From contig VFKJ01000395.1 of assembly GCA_009885595.1 (NCBI GenBank), positions 1 to 5,453 of the forward strand: DNA of 5,453 nucleotides. Direction: 5' to 3'. This stretch comes from Myxococcales bacterium. GTDB taxonomy: Bacteria > Myxococcota > Myxococcia > Myxococcales > Myxococcaceae. A program made the translations under genes and the position numbers. Shown piece by piece: positions 1 through 5,453 of the stretch (position 1 is the first letter of the stretch; the number at the start of each line of letters is the position of its first letter). The notes beneath the pieces were generated by a model. That model was not told the DNA's origin and did not search any database. It saw only the letters and a program-made list of their open reading frames with translations.

Positions 1-71
1 CCCAGCGGCTCAAGCTGGCCGAGTTCGGGCAGCACGTGCAGCTGTGGGATCGCGACATCGAGAAGGAGTGA
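1..71 (+). CDS. C-terminal end of an unidentified upstream gene (partial)
   Basis: The frame opening at base 3 is open to a TGA at 69-71 and encodes a 22-residue tail, QRLKLAEFGQHVQLWDRDIE followed by Lys-Glu. Nearly every codon ends in G or C, as in the genes downstream, so this is very probably a real coding end. The fragment is amphipathic and charged, with no membrane segment or known motif, and I cannot assign a family. It points the same way as the GST gene and ends 36 nt before it, so the two could be co-transcribed, though a hairpin starting at this stop codon lies between them. Confidence 0.7.
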   Translation, partial: QRLKLAEFGQHVQLWDRDIEKE

Positions 72-91
72 AGCGAGGAGGGCTCGCTTCA
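69..91 (+). promoter_or_regulatory. Perfect 9-bp hairpin between the upstream gene and the GST gene
   Basis: TGAAGCGAG at 69-77 is exactly complementary to CTCGCTTCA at 83-91, leaving a GAGGG loop at 78-82. The left arm begins with the upstream stop codon. The loop and the end of the left arm hold GAGGAGG (75-81), a strong Shine-Dalgarno-like sequence, and the right arm ends with the A of an ATG at 91. No T-run follows, so it is not a classical intrinsic terminator. It could act as a processing or stability element, as an attenuator, or to mask the GAGGAGG site. The GST ribosome site (AGAGG, 94-98) lies just outside it. Confidence 0.45.
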
Positions 92-111
92 TGAGAGGTT
101 CCAGACCATGA
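91..111 (+). other. Possible six-codon leader ORF overlapping the GST start
   Basis: ATG at 91 opens a frame of six codons (MRGSRP) that stops at TGA 109-111, overlapping the GST ATG at 108 as ATGA. A GAGGAGG sequence (75-81) sits 9 nt upstream, ideal spacing for initiation. Two of the six codons are AGA, which should be rare in such a GC-rich genome. This layout could couple GST translation to a leader, but an ORF this short can arise by chance and AGA-rich text is also what non-coding DNA looks like. Confidence 0.15.
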
Positions 112-743
112 CCGAGCTCACGCTGTACGTGGACGCGAACTACGACAGCCCCTGGGCGATGTCGGCCTTCGTGGCCCTGGAAGAGAAGCAGCTGCCCTAC
201 GAGCTGGCCACCAAGGTGCTCTCGAAGAAGGAGACCTTCGGCCCCGGCTACGGCGCGCGCACCCGGAAGGTCCCGGCGCTGCGCCGGGGCGACTTCTGGC
301 TGGCCGAGTCGATGGCCATCACCGAGTACCTGGCCGAGTCCTTTCCCTTCCCGAAGCACCCGCGCCTCTACCCGGAGAACCTGGAGGAGCGCGCCACCTG
401 CCGCGAGGTGCAGCTCTACCTGCGCACCGACTTCCTGCCGCTGCGCGCCGAGCGCCCCACCAGCACCATCTGGTTCTCGCGCACCACCGTCAAGCTCACG
501 CCCGCAGCCGTCGAGGCCGCCGCCAGGCTCGTCGAGTTCGTCGAGCCGCTGCTCGCGCACGGCCGGCCCACGCTCTTCGAGAGCTGGTGCATCGCCGACG
601 CCGACCTCGCGCTCATGCTGCAGCGGCTCAACCTCAACGGCGACCCGCTGCCCTCGAAGCTGAAGGCCTACGCCGAGGCGAACTGGCAGCGTCCCTCGGT
701 GGCGAAGTGGAACGCCCTGCCCCGCGGCCCGGTGCCGCTCTAA
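108..743 (+). CDS. yfcF: Glutathione S-transferase, YfcF family
   Basis: A soluble cytoplasmic protein of 211 aa, close to the length of Escherichia coli YfcF, which it resembles throughout from memory. The N-terminal thioredoxin-like domain (about 1-80) has Ser14 in DSPW at the usual catalytic position, the cis-Pro motif KVPAL with Pro56, and Glu67-Ser68, expected to bind the gamma-glutamyl part of glutathione. The helical C-terminal domain (about 90-205) carries the family-typical LRTDFLPLRAERPT (105-118) and SWCIADADLALMLQRL (159-174), including the Asp of the GST folding motif. YfcF proteins have glutathione transferase and peroxidase-like activity linked to oxidative stress. The ATG at 108 is the first in-frame start after a stop at 69-71 and has AGAGG 9 nt upstream. 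The next gene starts 4 nt after its stop, which suggests co-transcription with the transporter; a functional link is not evident. Family assignment is strong, physiological substrate unknown. Confidence 0.93.
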   Translation: MTELTLYVDANYDSPWAMSAFVALEEKQLPYELATKVLSKKETFGPGYGARTRKVPALRRGDFWLAESMAITEYLAESFPFPKHPRLYPENLEERATCREVQLYLRTDFLPLRAERPTSTIWFSRTTVKLTPAAVEAAARLVEFVEPLLAHGRPTLFESWCIADADLALMLQRLNLNGDPLPSKLKAYAEANWQRPSVAKWNALPRGPVPL

Positions 744-747
744 GGAA

Positions 748-1599
748 ATGTCAGACCTCGCGCTGCAGCTCAGCGGGCTCACCCTTCGGTTCGGCCGCGT
801 GGCGGCGCTCGACGGGCTCTCGCTCTCGGTACGCCAGGGCCAGCTGTACGGCTTCCTCGGCCGCAACGGCGCGGGGAAGACCACCACCATGCGCATCCTG
901 ATGGGCGTGCTCAGCGCCCAGGAGGGCACGGTCGAGGTGCTGGGTGAGCGGGTGAAGAAGGTGTCGGTCTCGCTCAAGCAGCGCATCGGCTACGTCAGCC
1001 AGGACCAGTACTTCTACCCGTGGATGACGGCGCGCCAGCTGGGGCGCTTCGTGCAGGCCTTCTACCCCACCTGGGACGAGGCCGAGTTCACCCGGCTGCT
1101 GACGGTGCTCGACATTCCACCCGAGCGTCGCAGCGTCGAGCTGTCCGGGGGCACCCGCACCAAGCTGGCCCTCGCCCTGGCGCTCGCGCCCCGGCCGCCG
1201 CTGTTGCTGCTCGATGAGCCGACCAGCGGCCTCGACCCGGTGGCCCGCTACGAGTTCAACGCGCTCGTCAGCAGCATGGTGAAGGAGCGCGGCACCACCG
1301 CCTTCTTCTCTTCGCACCTGGTCGACGAGGTGGAAGGCATCGCCACCCACGTGGGCCTGATCGACCACGGCCGGCTGCAGGTGGAAGCCGACACGGCCAC
1401 CCTGCTGGCCTCGGCGCGCAAGGTGGTGAGCGCGCCGCCCTTCGAGCCGGGGCCGGGCTTCACCCGCGTGCGCGACGACGTGTGGACGGCGGCGCCTGAG
1501 GCGTGGGCACAAGCCGGGTGGCCCGAGGGCGTCACCGTCGAGCCGGTGTCGCTGCACGACCTCTTCCTCGCCTACGCGCGCACCCGGAGCCCCGCCTGA
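748..1599 (+). CDS. ABC transporter ATP-binding protein (ABC-2 type exporter)
   Basis: A 283-aa nucleotide-binding subunit that would bind the cytoplasmic face of the two permeases encoded next and hydrolyse ATP as a dimer. All motifs are present in order: Walker A GRNGAGKTT (38-46), Q-loop Gln85 in YVSQDQ, signature LSGGT (132-136, with Thr replacing the usual Gln), Walker B LLLLDE (152-157), D-loop SGLD (160-163), and switch His190. The catalytic Glu157 is intact, so it should be active. The C-terminal part (about 215-283) is a variable accessory region ending in SLHDLFLAYAR, the usual tail of ATPases paired with ABC-2 permeases. The ATG lies 4 nt after the GST stop; the AAGGA at 742-746 is only 1 nt from it, too close for normal initiation, so ribosomes finishing the GST probably reinitiate here. 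Its stop overlaps the start of permease 1. Family is certain; the substrate is not readable. Confidence 0.96.
   Translation: MSDLALQLSGLTLRFGRVAALDGLSLSVRQGQLYGFLGRNGAGKTTTMRILMGVLSAQEGTVEVLGERVKKVSVSLKQRIGYVSQDQYFYPWMTARQLGRFVQAFYPTWDEAEFTRLLTVLDIPPERRSVELSGGTRTKLALALALAPRPPLLLLDEPTSGLDPVARYEFNALVSSMVKERGTTAFFSSHLVDEVEGIATHVGLIDHGRLQVEADTATLLASARKVVSAPPFEPGPGFTRVRDDVWTAAPEAWAQAGWPEGVTVEPVSLHDLFLAYARTRSPA
1586..1589 (+). promoter_or_regulatory. Ribosome binding site supporting a CTG start for permease 1
   Basis: GGAG ends 6 nt before the CTG at 1596-1598. This spacing suits initiation there and helps choose this start over the in-frame GTG codons at 1503 and 1518 inside the ATPase gene. The GTG at 1623 has AAGGAA immediately adjacent, too close to serve it. 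Confidence 0.5.
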
Positions 1600-3386
1600 G
1601 CCTGGCGCTCCTGCGCAAGGAAGTGCGCGAGCACGGCTGGGTGTTCGCCGCGGTGGTGGTGTGCTGCGCGGCGGGGCTCTTCGCGCTGCTGCAGAAGGCG
1701 GGCGACCAGGGCGGCCGCTTCTCGGCGCTGGTGCGCTTCGTCGGCTTCCTCGGCTCGGTGAGCGCGATGGTGACCGCCAATCGCCTCTTCGCGCGCGAGT
1801 ACGGGGGCAAGACGCAGCTCTTCCTCGAGGTGCTGCCCATCACGCGCGCGCGGGTGCTCGCGACGAAGTGGGCCATCGGCGCGGCCTTCCTGGGCGGGCT
1901 GGTGACGCTCGCCTGGGTCAGCACCCTCGTCTTCATGCGCCGCACCGAGGTGATCACCACCAGCGACGCCTTGCGGGCGCTGCTGGCCACCTCCGCCTTC
2001 ACCCTGGCGCTGTGGAGCTGGAGCGCGATGGCCGGCATGCTCGGTCGGTACCGCTACGTCGCCTGGCTGGTGCTCCTCTTCTTCACCATCTACCTGGAGC
2101 AACTGGCCTCGGTGCCGCTGAGGGACGCGCCGGTGCTGCGGCTCTTGAGCGAGGCGAGCGCGATGGCCCGCGCTCCGGTGTCGCCCCGCGCGCTGCTGGA
2201 GGTCGCGGTGCTGGTGGCCGGCTGCGGCTTCGTCACCGCGGTGCTCGGCCTGCGCGGCTCCGGGTCGATGGCGGCGGCGCTGGCGGCGCGCATGACCGCC
2301 CGCGAGCGCGCCTTCGTCGTCGCCGCCGTGATGGTGAGCATCTTCGTCAGCGTGCGCCTCAAGGAAGAGCGCGAGCTGCCCGCGTTCGAGCTGGAGGAGG
2401 CCACCCGCAGCACCTCCACCCGCGGGGTGGTGGGGGTGATGACGACCGTCGACGTGGGCGAAGAGGCGGCGCGCGCCCTGGGAGAAGCGGTGGCGGGTGA
2501 CGTCGACTCGCTGGCCACCACGCTGCAGCTGGAGAAGGTGCCCCCCGTCTTCATCCTCCCGCAGCACGGCCTGATGCCGACCGTCATCCAGCGGGCTGAC
2601 CTCGCTGACAGCGACGGCATCGTGCTGCGCGGCGCCCCCGACGTCGAGGTGGCGGTGCTGCGCGCGCGGGTGATGCACGAGCTGCTGAAGGACCTCACCG
2701 AGTCCCGCGCCCTCAAGGAAGATCGCCACGCGCTGCTCGATGGCTTCTCGGTGTGGTGGACGGCGCGGCAGGACCCGGTCTTGCGCGCGCGCTGGTGGCG
2801 CTGGGCCGCGGCGTCGCGCGTGCCGCTGAGCGAGGCCTCGGTGCTGCGCTGGTTCGAGACGTCCGAGCAGCTGGGCGAGTGCATCGCCACCGCGCTGGCC
2901 TTCGCGCTGGTCGACACCCTGGCCCAGACGGTGGGCGAAGAGCGCACCGTGGCGATGGCGCGCGCGCTCTTCTCCAGGCCGCGCTCCGGACTGGCGGCGG
3001 TGCTCTTCGAGGCGCGTCCGGTCGCGCTGCTGCGCGAGGCCGGCACCGACTGGGGCTCCCTCACCGCGAAGGCCGAGGCGCGCCGGCGCGAGGTGGAGCC
3101 CGGGCAGACCCTCGCCACCGCGAAGCTCGCCCTGCGCGCGGGCGAGGGCGGTTCCCAGGTGGTGGCGCAGGTCACCGGCGCCAGCCGCTGGCGGGTGCTC
3201 TACGGGAACCTGGGGCCGTGGGCGCGCGGCCAGGACAACCTGCGGCGGCTCGACGCGCGCGGCGAGCAGGCGACGCTGCCCCTCACGCTCTCGCGCGGGG
3301 AGCGCCTGTTGGCGGTGGTGGAGCATGACGACCCGGCGCTGGGCTGCCCGGTGCGCCTCGAGGCCGTGCGGTTGGAGGCCCGGTGA
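1596..3386 (+). CDS. ABC-2 type permease fused to a degenerate (pseudo) gluzincin peptidase domain
   Basis: A membrane subunit of 596 aa if it starts at CTG 1596. That start forms a CTGA overlap with the ATPase stop and gives MSLALLRKEVREHGW, which aligns with MIRALAAKELRELRPW of the next permease. Seven hydrophobic segments are visible at about 14-32, 44-62, 92-113, 127-147, 153-170, 199-219 and 238-254. The ABC-2 loop motif LFAREYGGKTQLFLEVLPIT (64-83) lies between helices 2 and 3. With a cytoplasmic N-terminus, an odd helix number puts residues 255-596 outside the cytoplasm. That domain aligns with the peptidase domain of permease 2, but the zinc site is lost: HELLK (361-365) has Lys for the second His, and LLDGFSVWW (380-388) has Asp382 for the Glu ligand. 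A beta-rich tail (about 505-596) follows. It is probably a non-catalytic partner in a permease heterodimer. Most ABC-2 permeases lack this domain. The exact start is the main uncertainty. Confidence 0.88.
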   Translation: MSLALLRKEVREHGWVFAAVVVCCAAGLFALLQKAGDQGGRFSALVRFVGFLGSVSAMVTANRLFAREYGGKTQLFLEVLPITRARVLATKWAIGAAFLGGLVTLAWVSTLVFMRRTEVITTSDALRALLATSAFTLALWSWSAMAGMLGRYRYVAWLVLLFFTIYLEQLASVPLRDAPVLRLLSEASAMARAPVSPRALLEVAVLVAGCGFVTAVLGLRGSGSMAAALAARMTARERAFVVAAVMVSIFVSVRLKEERELPAFELEEATRSTSTRGVVGVMTTVDVGEEAARALGEAVAGDVDSLATTLQLEKVPPVFILPQHGLMPTVIQRADLADSDGIVLRGAPDVEVAVLRARVMHELLKDLTESRALKEDRHALLDGFSVWWTARQDPVLRARWWRWAAASRVPLSEASVLRWFETSEQLGECIATALAFALVDTLAQTVGEERTVAMARALFSRPRSGLAAVLFEARPVALLREAGTDWGSLTAKAEARRREVEPGQTLATAKLALRAGEGGSQVVAQVTGASRWRVLYGNLGPWARGQDNLRRLDARGEQATLPLTLSRGERLLAVVEHDDPALGCPVRLEAVRLEAR

Positions 3387-5275
3387 TTCGCGCGCTCGCG
3401 GCCAAGGAACTGCGAGAGCTGCGACCCTGGGCCGCGCTGGCGGTGCTGGTCTGGCTCATCGACGTGGTGGACGACGCGCTCGGCAAGTTGGACCTCAGGC
3501 CGCTCAGCGTCACCTTCCACGGCCTCTCCGACAGCTCGGTGGGGATGTTGTGGCTGCTCGCCTTCGCCATCGGCACCACCTTGGGCACCCGCGAAGAAGA
3601 CGACGGCACGCTGGGGTTCCTCGACGGGCTGCCGGTGACGCGCAGCCGGGTGTTCCTGGTGAAGCTCGCGACTGCCACCGCGGTGCTGCTGACCTACCCG
3701 CTGCTCAAGGTGGGCCTCGCGATCGCCCTTCACCTGCTCTCGCGCGGCTCGCTCGACCACCCGCTCCACCTCGGGCTGCTGGCGCAGTTGCTGGGCCTCG
3801 AGCTGCTGCTGGTGCTCTCGGGGCTCGCCTTCGGTGCCGCGCTGGGGCGGCTGCGCAGCCTCACCTGGCTGGTGGGCGGCGCGCTGGCGCTGGGCCTGGG
3901 GCTGCTGCTGGAGCAGGTGCCCCGCGCCGCGCTGCTCGACCCGATGTCGCTGGCCGAGGTGCAGACCCAGGGCCTGCGGCTGCGCTTCGATCGCGAGGCG
4001 CTGGCCGTGCAGGCCGGGCTGGCGGCGCTGTGGCTGGTGGTGGCGTGGGCGGGCTTCGTGGGCTCAGGGCGGCCCCGCTTCACGCAGCTCTCCAGGCGCC
4101 CGGTGGTGAGCGCGCTCGTCTCACTGCTGACGGTGGCGGTGGTGGTGGGCGCGATGGCGCTGCGCATGCGGGACGACGACGAGGACGACGAGGGACATGG
4201 CAGCGGCGCTGATGGTGAGCAGGCAGCGCCGAAGTTCGCGCCCAGCCCGCCCGCGTCGACCGCCACCACGCACTACCGCTTCTCCTACCCCGCGCTGCAG
4301 GCCCGCGACGCCCTGGCCCTGGCTGAAGGTGCGGACGAGGTGTTCGAGGGCGTGCACCGGCTGCTCCAGGTGCCCCCGGGGCCGGTGATCGACGTCGACG
4401 CCTCGGGCTCGATGCGCGGCACCGACGGCACCGCCTTCCTCGGAGGCCTGCGCATGGAGCTCGGCCCCAACGCGCGCGGAGTGCTCGCGCACGAGACCAG
4501 CCACGTGGTGACGCGGCGGGCGGCGGGTGACGAGCGCGCCTGGTTGTGGAGCGAGGCCAGGGTGCTCAACGAGGGCCTCGCCAGCTGGGTGCAGCGAAGG
4601 TACGACCCGCGCGAAGCGCGCCACCGCGAAGATCGCCTGGTGCTGGCGGCCTTGCACCGCCGCGCCGAGCTGCAGCTCTCCGAGCTGGTGGACCCCGAGG
4701 CGCTCGCCCGCGCGCGCGATGATCTGCTCGCGTACACCGCCGGTGAGGCGTTGATCGACGCGACCGTGCGCGTGTACGGCGCGGCTGCGCTGCCCCGGCT
4801 GCTGGGCGCCTTCGCCAACCCGAAGCTGCCGCAAGACGTCGAGCACCTGCAGCTGTGGCAGGCCTGTTTCCAGCTCGCGGGCATGGACCTGGGGCGGGTG
4901 GTCGACGAGTTCTTCCGCGAGGTGGAGGGACAGGCGAAGGAGAACGCCGAGGCGCTGCTCGAGCTGCCGCGCCCGCGGGTGGTGCTGCTCACGGCCCAGG
5001 GTTGGTACGGCGCGAAGGCGGTGGTGGACCAGCCGCTCGCGGAAGGGTGGAAGGTGGTCTTGCGCTTCCGCCCGGGGCCCGAGAGCGACTCCAGCACCTT
5101 CGACAGCTACGACCTGGCGCCGGACCAGCCGCAGTGGCGGGAAGCGGCGAGCATTCGCAAGGCGCAGCTGTGCGTGCAGGCCGGGGTGCGGCTGCCGCAG
5201 GGCAACGCGCTGTACGAGCCCTGGGCGTGCGTGCCGGTCAGCGAGGCGATGGAGTGGAACGAAGACGAGGAGTGA
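3383..5275 (+). CDS. ABC-2 type permease fused to an extracytoplasmic gluzincin metallopeptidase domain
   Basis: A 630-aa homologue of the preceding permease. The GTG start overlaps the previous stop (GTGA) and has GGAGG (3374-3378) 4 nt upstream. Seven hydrophobic segments lie at about 15-30, 51-68, 93-117, 132-154, 159-177, 208-226 and 241-260, with the ABC-2 loop motif GTREEDDGTLGFLDGLPVTR (68-87) between helices 2 and 3. A very acidic linker, DDDEDDEGHG (264-273), leads through a Pro/Ala-rich stretch to a peptidase domain at about 298-530. There, VLAHETSHVV (367-376) is a classic HExxH zinc motif with Glu371 as catalytic base, LNEGLASW (395-402) gives the third ligand Glu397, and YTAGEALIDATVRVYG (451-466) matches the Tyr-containing helix of the peptidase MA/M1-like fold. 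A beta-rich tail follows, with Cys597 and Cys616. Seven helices place the peptidase outside the cytoplasm. It probably pairs with permease 1 and the upstream ATPase as an exporter that may also cleave a peptide. The peptidase substrate is unknown. Confidence 0.92.
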   Translation: MIRALAAKELRELRPWAALAVLVWLIDVVDDALGKLDLRPLSVTFHGLSDSSVGMLWLLAFAIGTTLGTREEDDGTLGFLDGLPVTRSRVFLVKLATATAVLLTYPLLKVGLAIALHLLSRGSLDHPLHLGLLAQLLGLELLLVLSGLAFGAALGRLRSLTWLVGGALALGLGLLLEQVPRAALLDPMSLAEVQTQGLRLRFDREALAVQAGLAALWLVVAWAGFVGSGRPRFTQLSRRPVVSALVSLLTVAVVVGAMALRMRDDDEDDEGHGSGADGEQAAPKFAPSPPASTATTHYRFSYPALQARDALALAEGADEVFEGVHRLLQVPPGPVIDVDASGSMRGTDGTAFLGGLRMELGPNARGVLAHETSHVVTRRAAGDERAWLWSEARVLNEGLASWVQRRYDPREARHREDRLVLAALHRRAELQLSELVDPEALARARDDLLAYTAGEALIDATVRVYGAAALPRLLGAFANPKLPQDVEHLQLWQACFQLAGMDLGRVVDEFFREVEGQAKENAEALLELPRPRVVLLTAQGWYGAKAVVDQPLAEGWKVVLRFRPGPESDSSTFDSYDLAPDQPQWREAASIRKAQLCVQAGVRLPQGNALYEPWACVPVSEAMEWNEDEE

Positions 5276-5284
5276 GCTCGGCTA

Positions 5285-5322
5285 TCTCCCTCTCCCCCGC
5301 GGAGGAGAGGGTTGGGGAGAGG
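5285..5322 (-). repeat. Palindromic repeat, copy 1
   Basis: Read on the - strand it begins CCTCTCCCCAACCCTCTCC and continues into a palindrome. The internal palindrome at 5288-5311 pairs CCCTCTCCCCCG with CGGAGGAGAGGG, with one mismatch. It starts 10 nt after the stop codon of permease 2. The strand given is relative to copy 2. Confidence 0.75.
5288..5311 (+). terminator. Possible transcription stop or 3' end-protecting hairpin of the operon
   Basis: A strongly GC-rich stem from repeat copy 1 lies directly after the last operon gene, where a terminator is expected. No T-run follows, so classical intrinsic termination is doubtful. Rho-dependent ending, or 3' end stabilisation as shown for some REP elements, would also fit. 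Confidence 0.3.
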
Positions 5323-5373
5323 AGGCGAGCACGGGCTCAAGCCTCGGTCAGCGGAGCCTCTCCGAGAAGCGCG

Positions 5374-5453
5374 TCAGCCCTCTCCCCGACCCTCTCCCCC
5401 GCGGGGGAGAGGGAGAGAGGTTTCGCTGGGCACCGCCTGCACGCGCACCGTCA
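5374..5453 (-). CDS. Possible C-terminal end of a convergent gene running into repeat copy 2 (partial)
   Basis: On the - strand, the frame with codons ending at 5451 is open for 25 codons to a TGA at 5376-5374. It reads TVRVQAVPSET and then SLPLPRGGEGRGEG, the second part being encoded by the repeat. The first eleven codons end in G or C in all but one case, which favours this frame over the other open one. The alternating hydrophobic pattern looks like a final beta strand. A repeat supplying the last codons of a neighbouring gene is plausible. The stretch is short, and such open frames are common by chance in GC-rich DNA. Family unknown. Confidence 0.35.
   Translation of the reverse strand, partial: TVRVQAVPSETSLPLPRGGEGRGEG
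5379..5416 (+). repeat. Palindromic repeat, copy 2
   Basis: It begins CCTCTCCCCGACCCTCTCC. The internal palindrome at 5390-5413 is perfect over 24 bases, with half-site CCCTCTCCCCCG and no spacer. The CCCTCTCCCC unit appears twice in direct order within the copy. Followed by AGAGAGGTTT, which has only a weak T-run. Confidence 0.75.

Larger units (their letters stand above)
5285..5416. repeat. REPIN-like element: two inverted copies of a palindromic repeat
   Basis: Two 38-nt copies in opposite orientation agree at 36 of 38 positions and flank a 56-nt spacer, so the whole unit can fold into a long hairpin. The spacer itself holds small stems: GAGGC/GAGC pairing with GCTC/GCCTC (5322-5345, with an AA bulge) and CGGAG-CCT-CTCCG (5352-5364). 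The arrangement is that of REPINs, which are dispersed non-coding elements moved by RAYT transposases. No such transposase is in the window, and copy number elsewhere cannot be seen. Confidence 0.7.

Noticed and set aside
751..1557. Long - strand frame opposite the ATPase gene
   Set aside because: The + strand frame has every ABC motif, and the antisense protein is low-complexity and basic.
1503..1595. N-terminal extension of permease 1 from GTG 1503 or 1518
   Set aside because: The added residues are Arg/Pro-rich, have no counterpart in permease 2, and are an alternative-frame reading of the ATPase's conserved C-terminal coding region.
2090..3175. Ser/Ala/Thr/Arg-rich - strand frame
   Set aside because: Composition typical of antisense GC-rich DNA, fully inside the well-supported permease 1 gene.
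1572..3326. Long open frame on the - strand opposite permease 1
   Set aside because: Its protein is full of His, Arg, Gln and Gly with no domain or membrane pattern. It mirrors the high third-position GC of the real + strand gene.
4172..4192. GAC/GAG run as a microsatellite
   Set aside because: It is short, interrupted and in frame within the acidic linker of permease 2, so it is explained by protein sequence.
3325..4212. Second + strand frame overlapping permease 2
   Set aside because: Arg/Ala/Gly-rich with no recognisable domain, while the overlapping frame gives a convincing membrane protein.
5107..5340. Small - strand ORF starting in repeat copy 1
   Set aside because: Its start lies within the repeat region and the rest is antisense to permease 2; third positions do not favour coding.
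5285..5416. CRISPR array
   Set aside because: Only two copies, in inverted rather than direct orientation, with a single spacer and no cas genes.

Overview
The window reads as chromosomal DNA from a very GC-rich bacterium. Almost every third codon position is G or C, and long antisense frames are open as a side effect. Codon use, tightly packed genes and large multi-domain membrane proteins suggest a myxobacterium (Myxococcota), but this rests on style alone; no taxonomic marker gene is present.

Layout, all on the + strand except the last item: (1) the last 22 codons of an unidentified gene, ending at 71; (2) a short gap with a perfect 9-bp hairpin and a possible six-codon ORF; (3) a glutathione S-transferase of the YfcF type (108-743); (4) an ABC-transporter ATPase (748-1599); (5) an ABC-2 type permease with a large extra C-terminal domain (about 1596-3386); (6) a second, homologous permease with the same architecture (3383-5275); (7) an intergenic stretch with two inverted copies of a 38-nt C/T-rich (on one strand) palindromic repeat, like a REPIN; (8) possibly the last codons of a convergent gene on the - strand, ending inside the second repeat.

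The four genes from 108 to 5275 form one compact unit. The GST stop and ATPase start are 4 nt apart, and the ATPase/permease 1 and permease 1/permease 2 junctions each overlap by 4 nt. The natural model is an ABC exporter with one ATPase homodimer and a permease heterodimer.

The most interesting point is that each permease has seven predicted membrane helices followed by a C-terminal domain that should lie outside the cytoplasm. In permease 2 this domain has an intact zinc gluzincin motif (HETSH, then NEG 22 residues later). In permease 1 the same domain is recognisable but its active site has decayed (HELLK; Asp where the third ligand Glu should be). The window therefore seems to encode a transporter carrying one active and one dead ecto-metallopeptidase. 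Its substrate cannot be read from the sequence.
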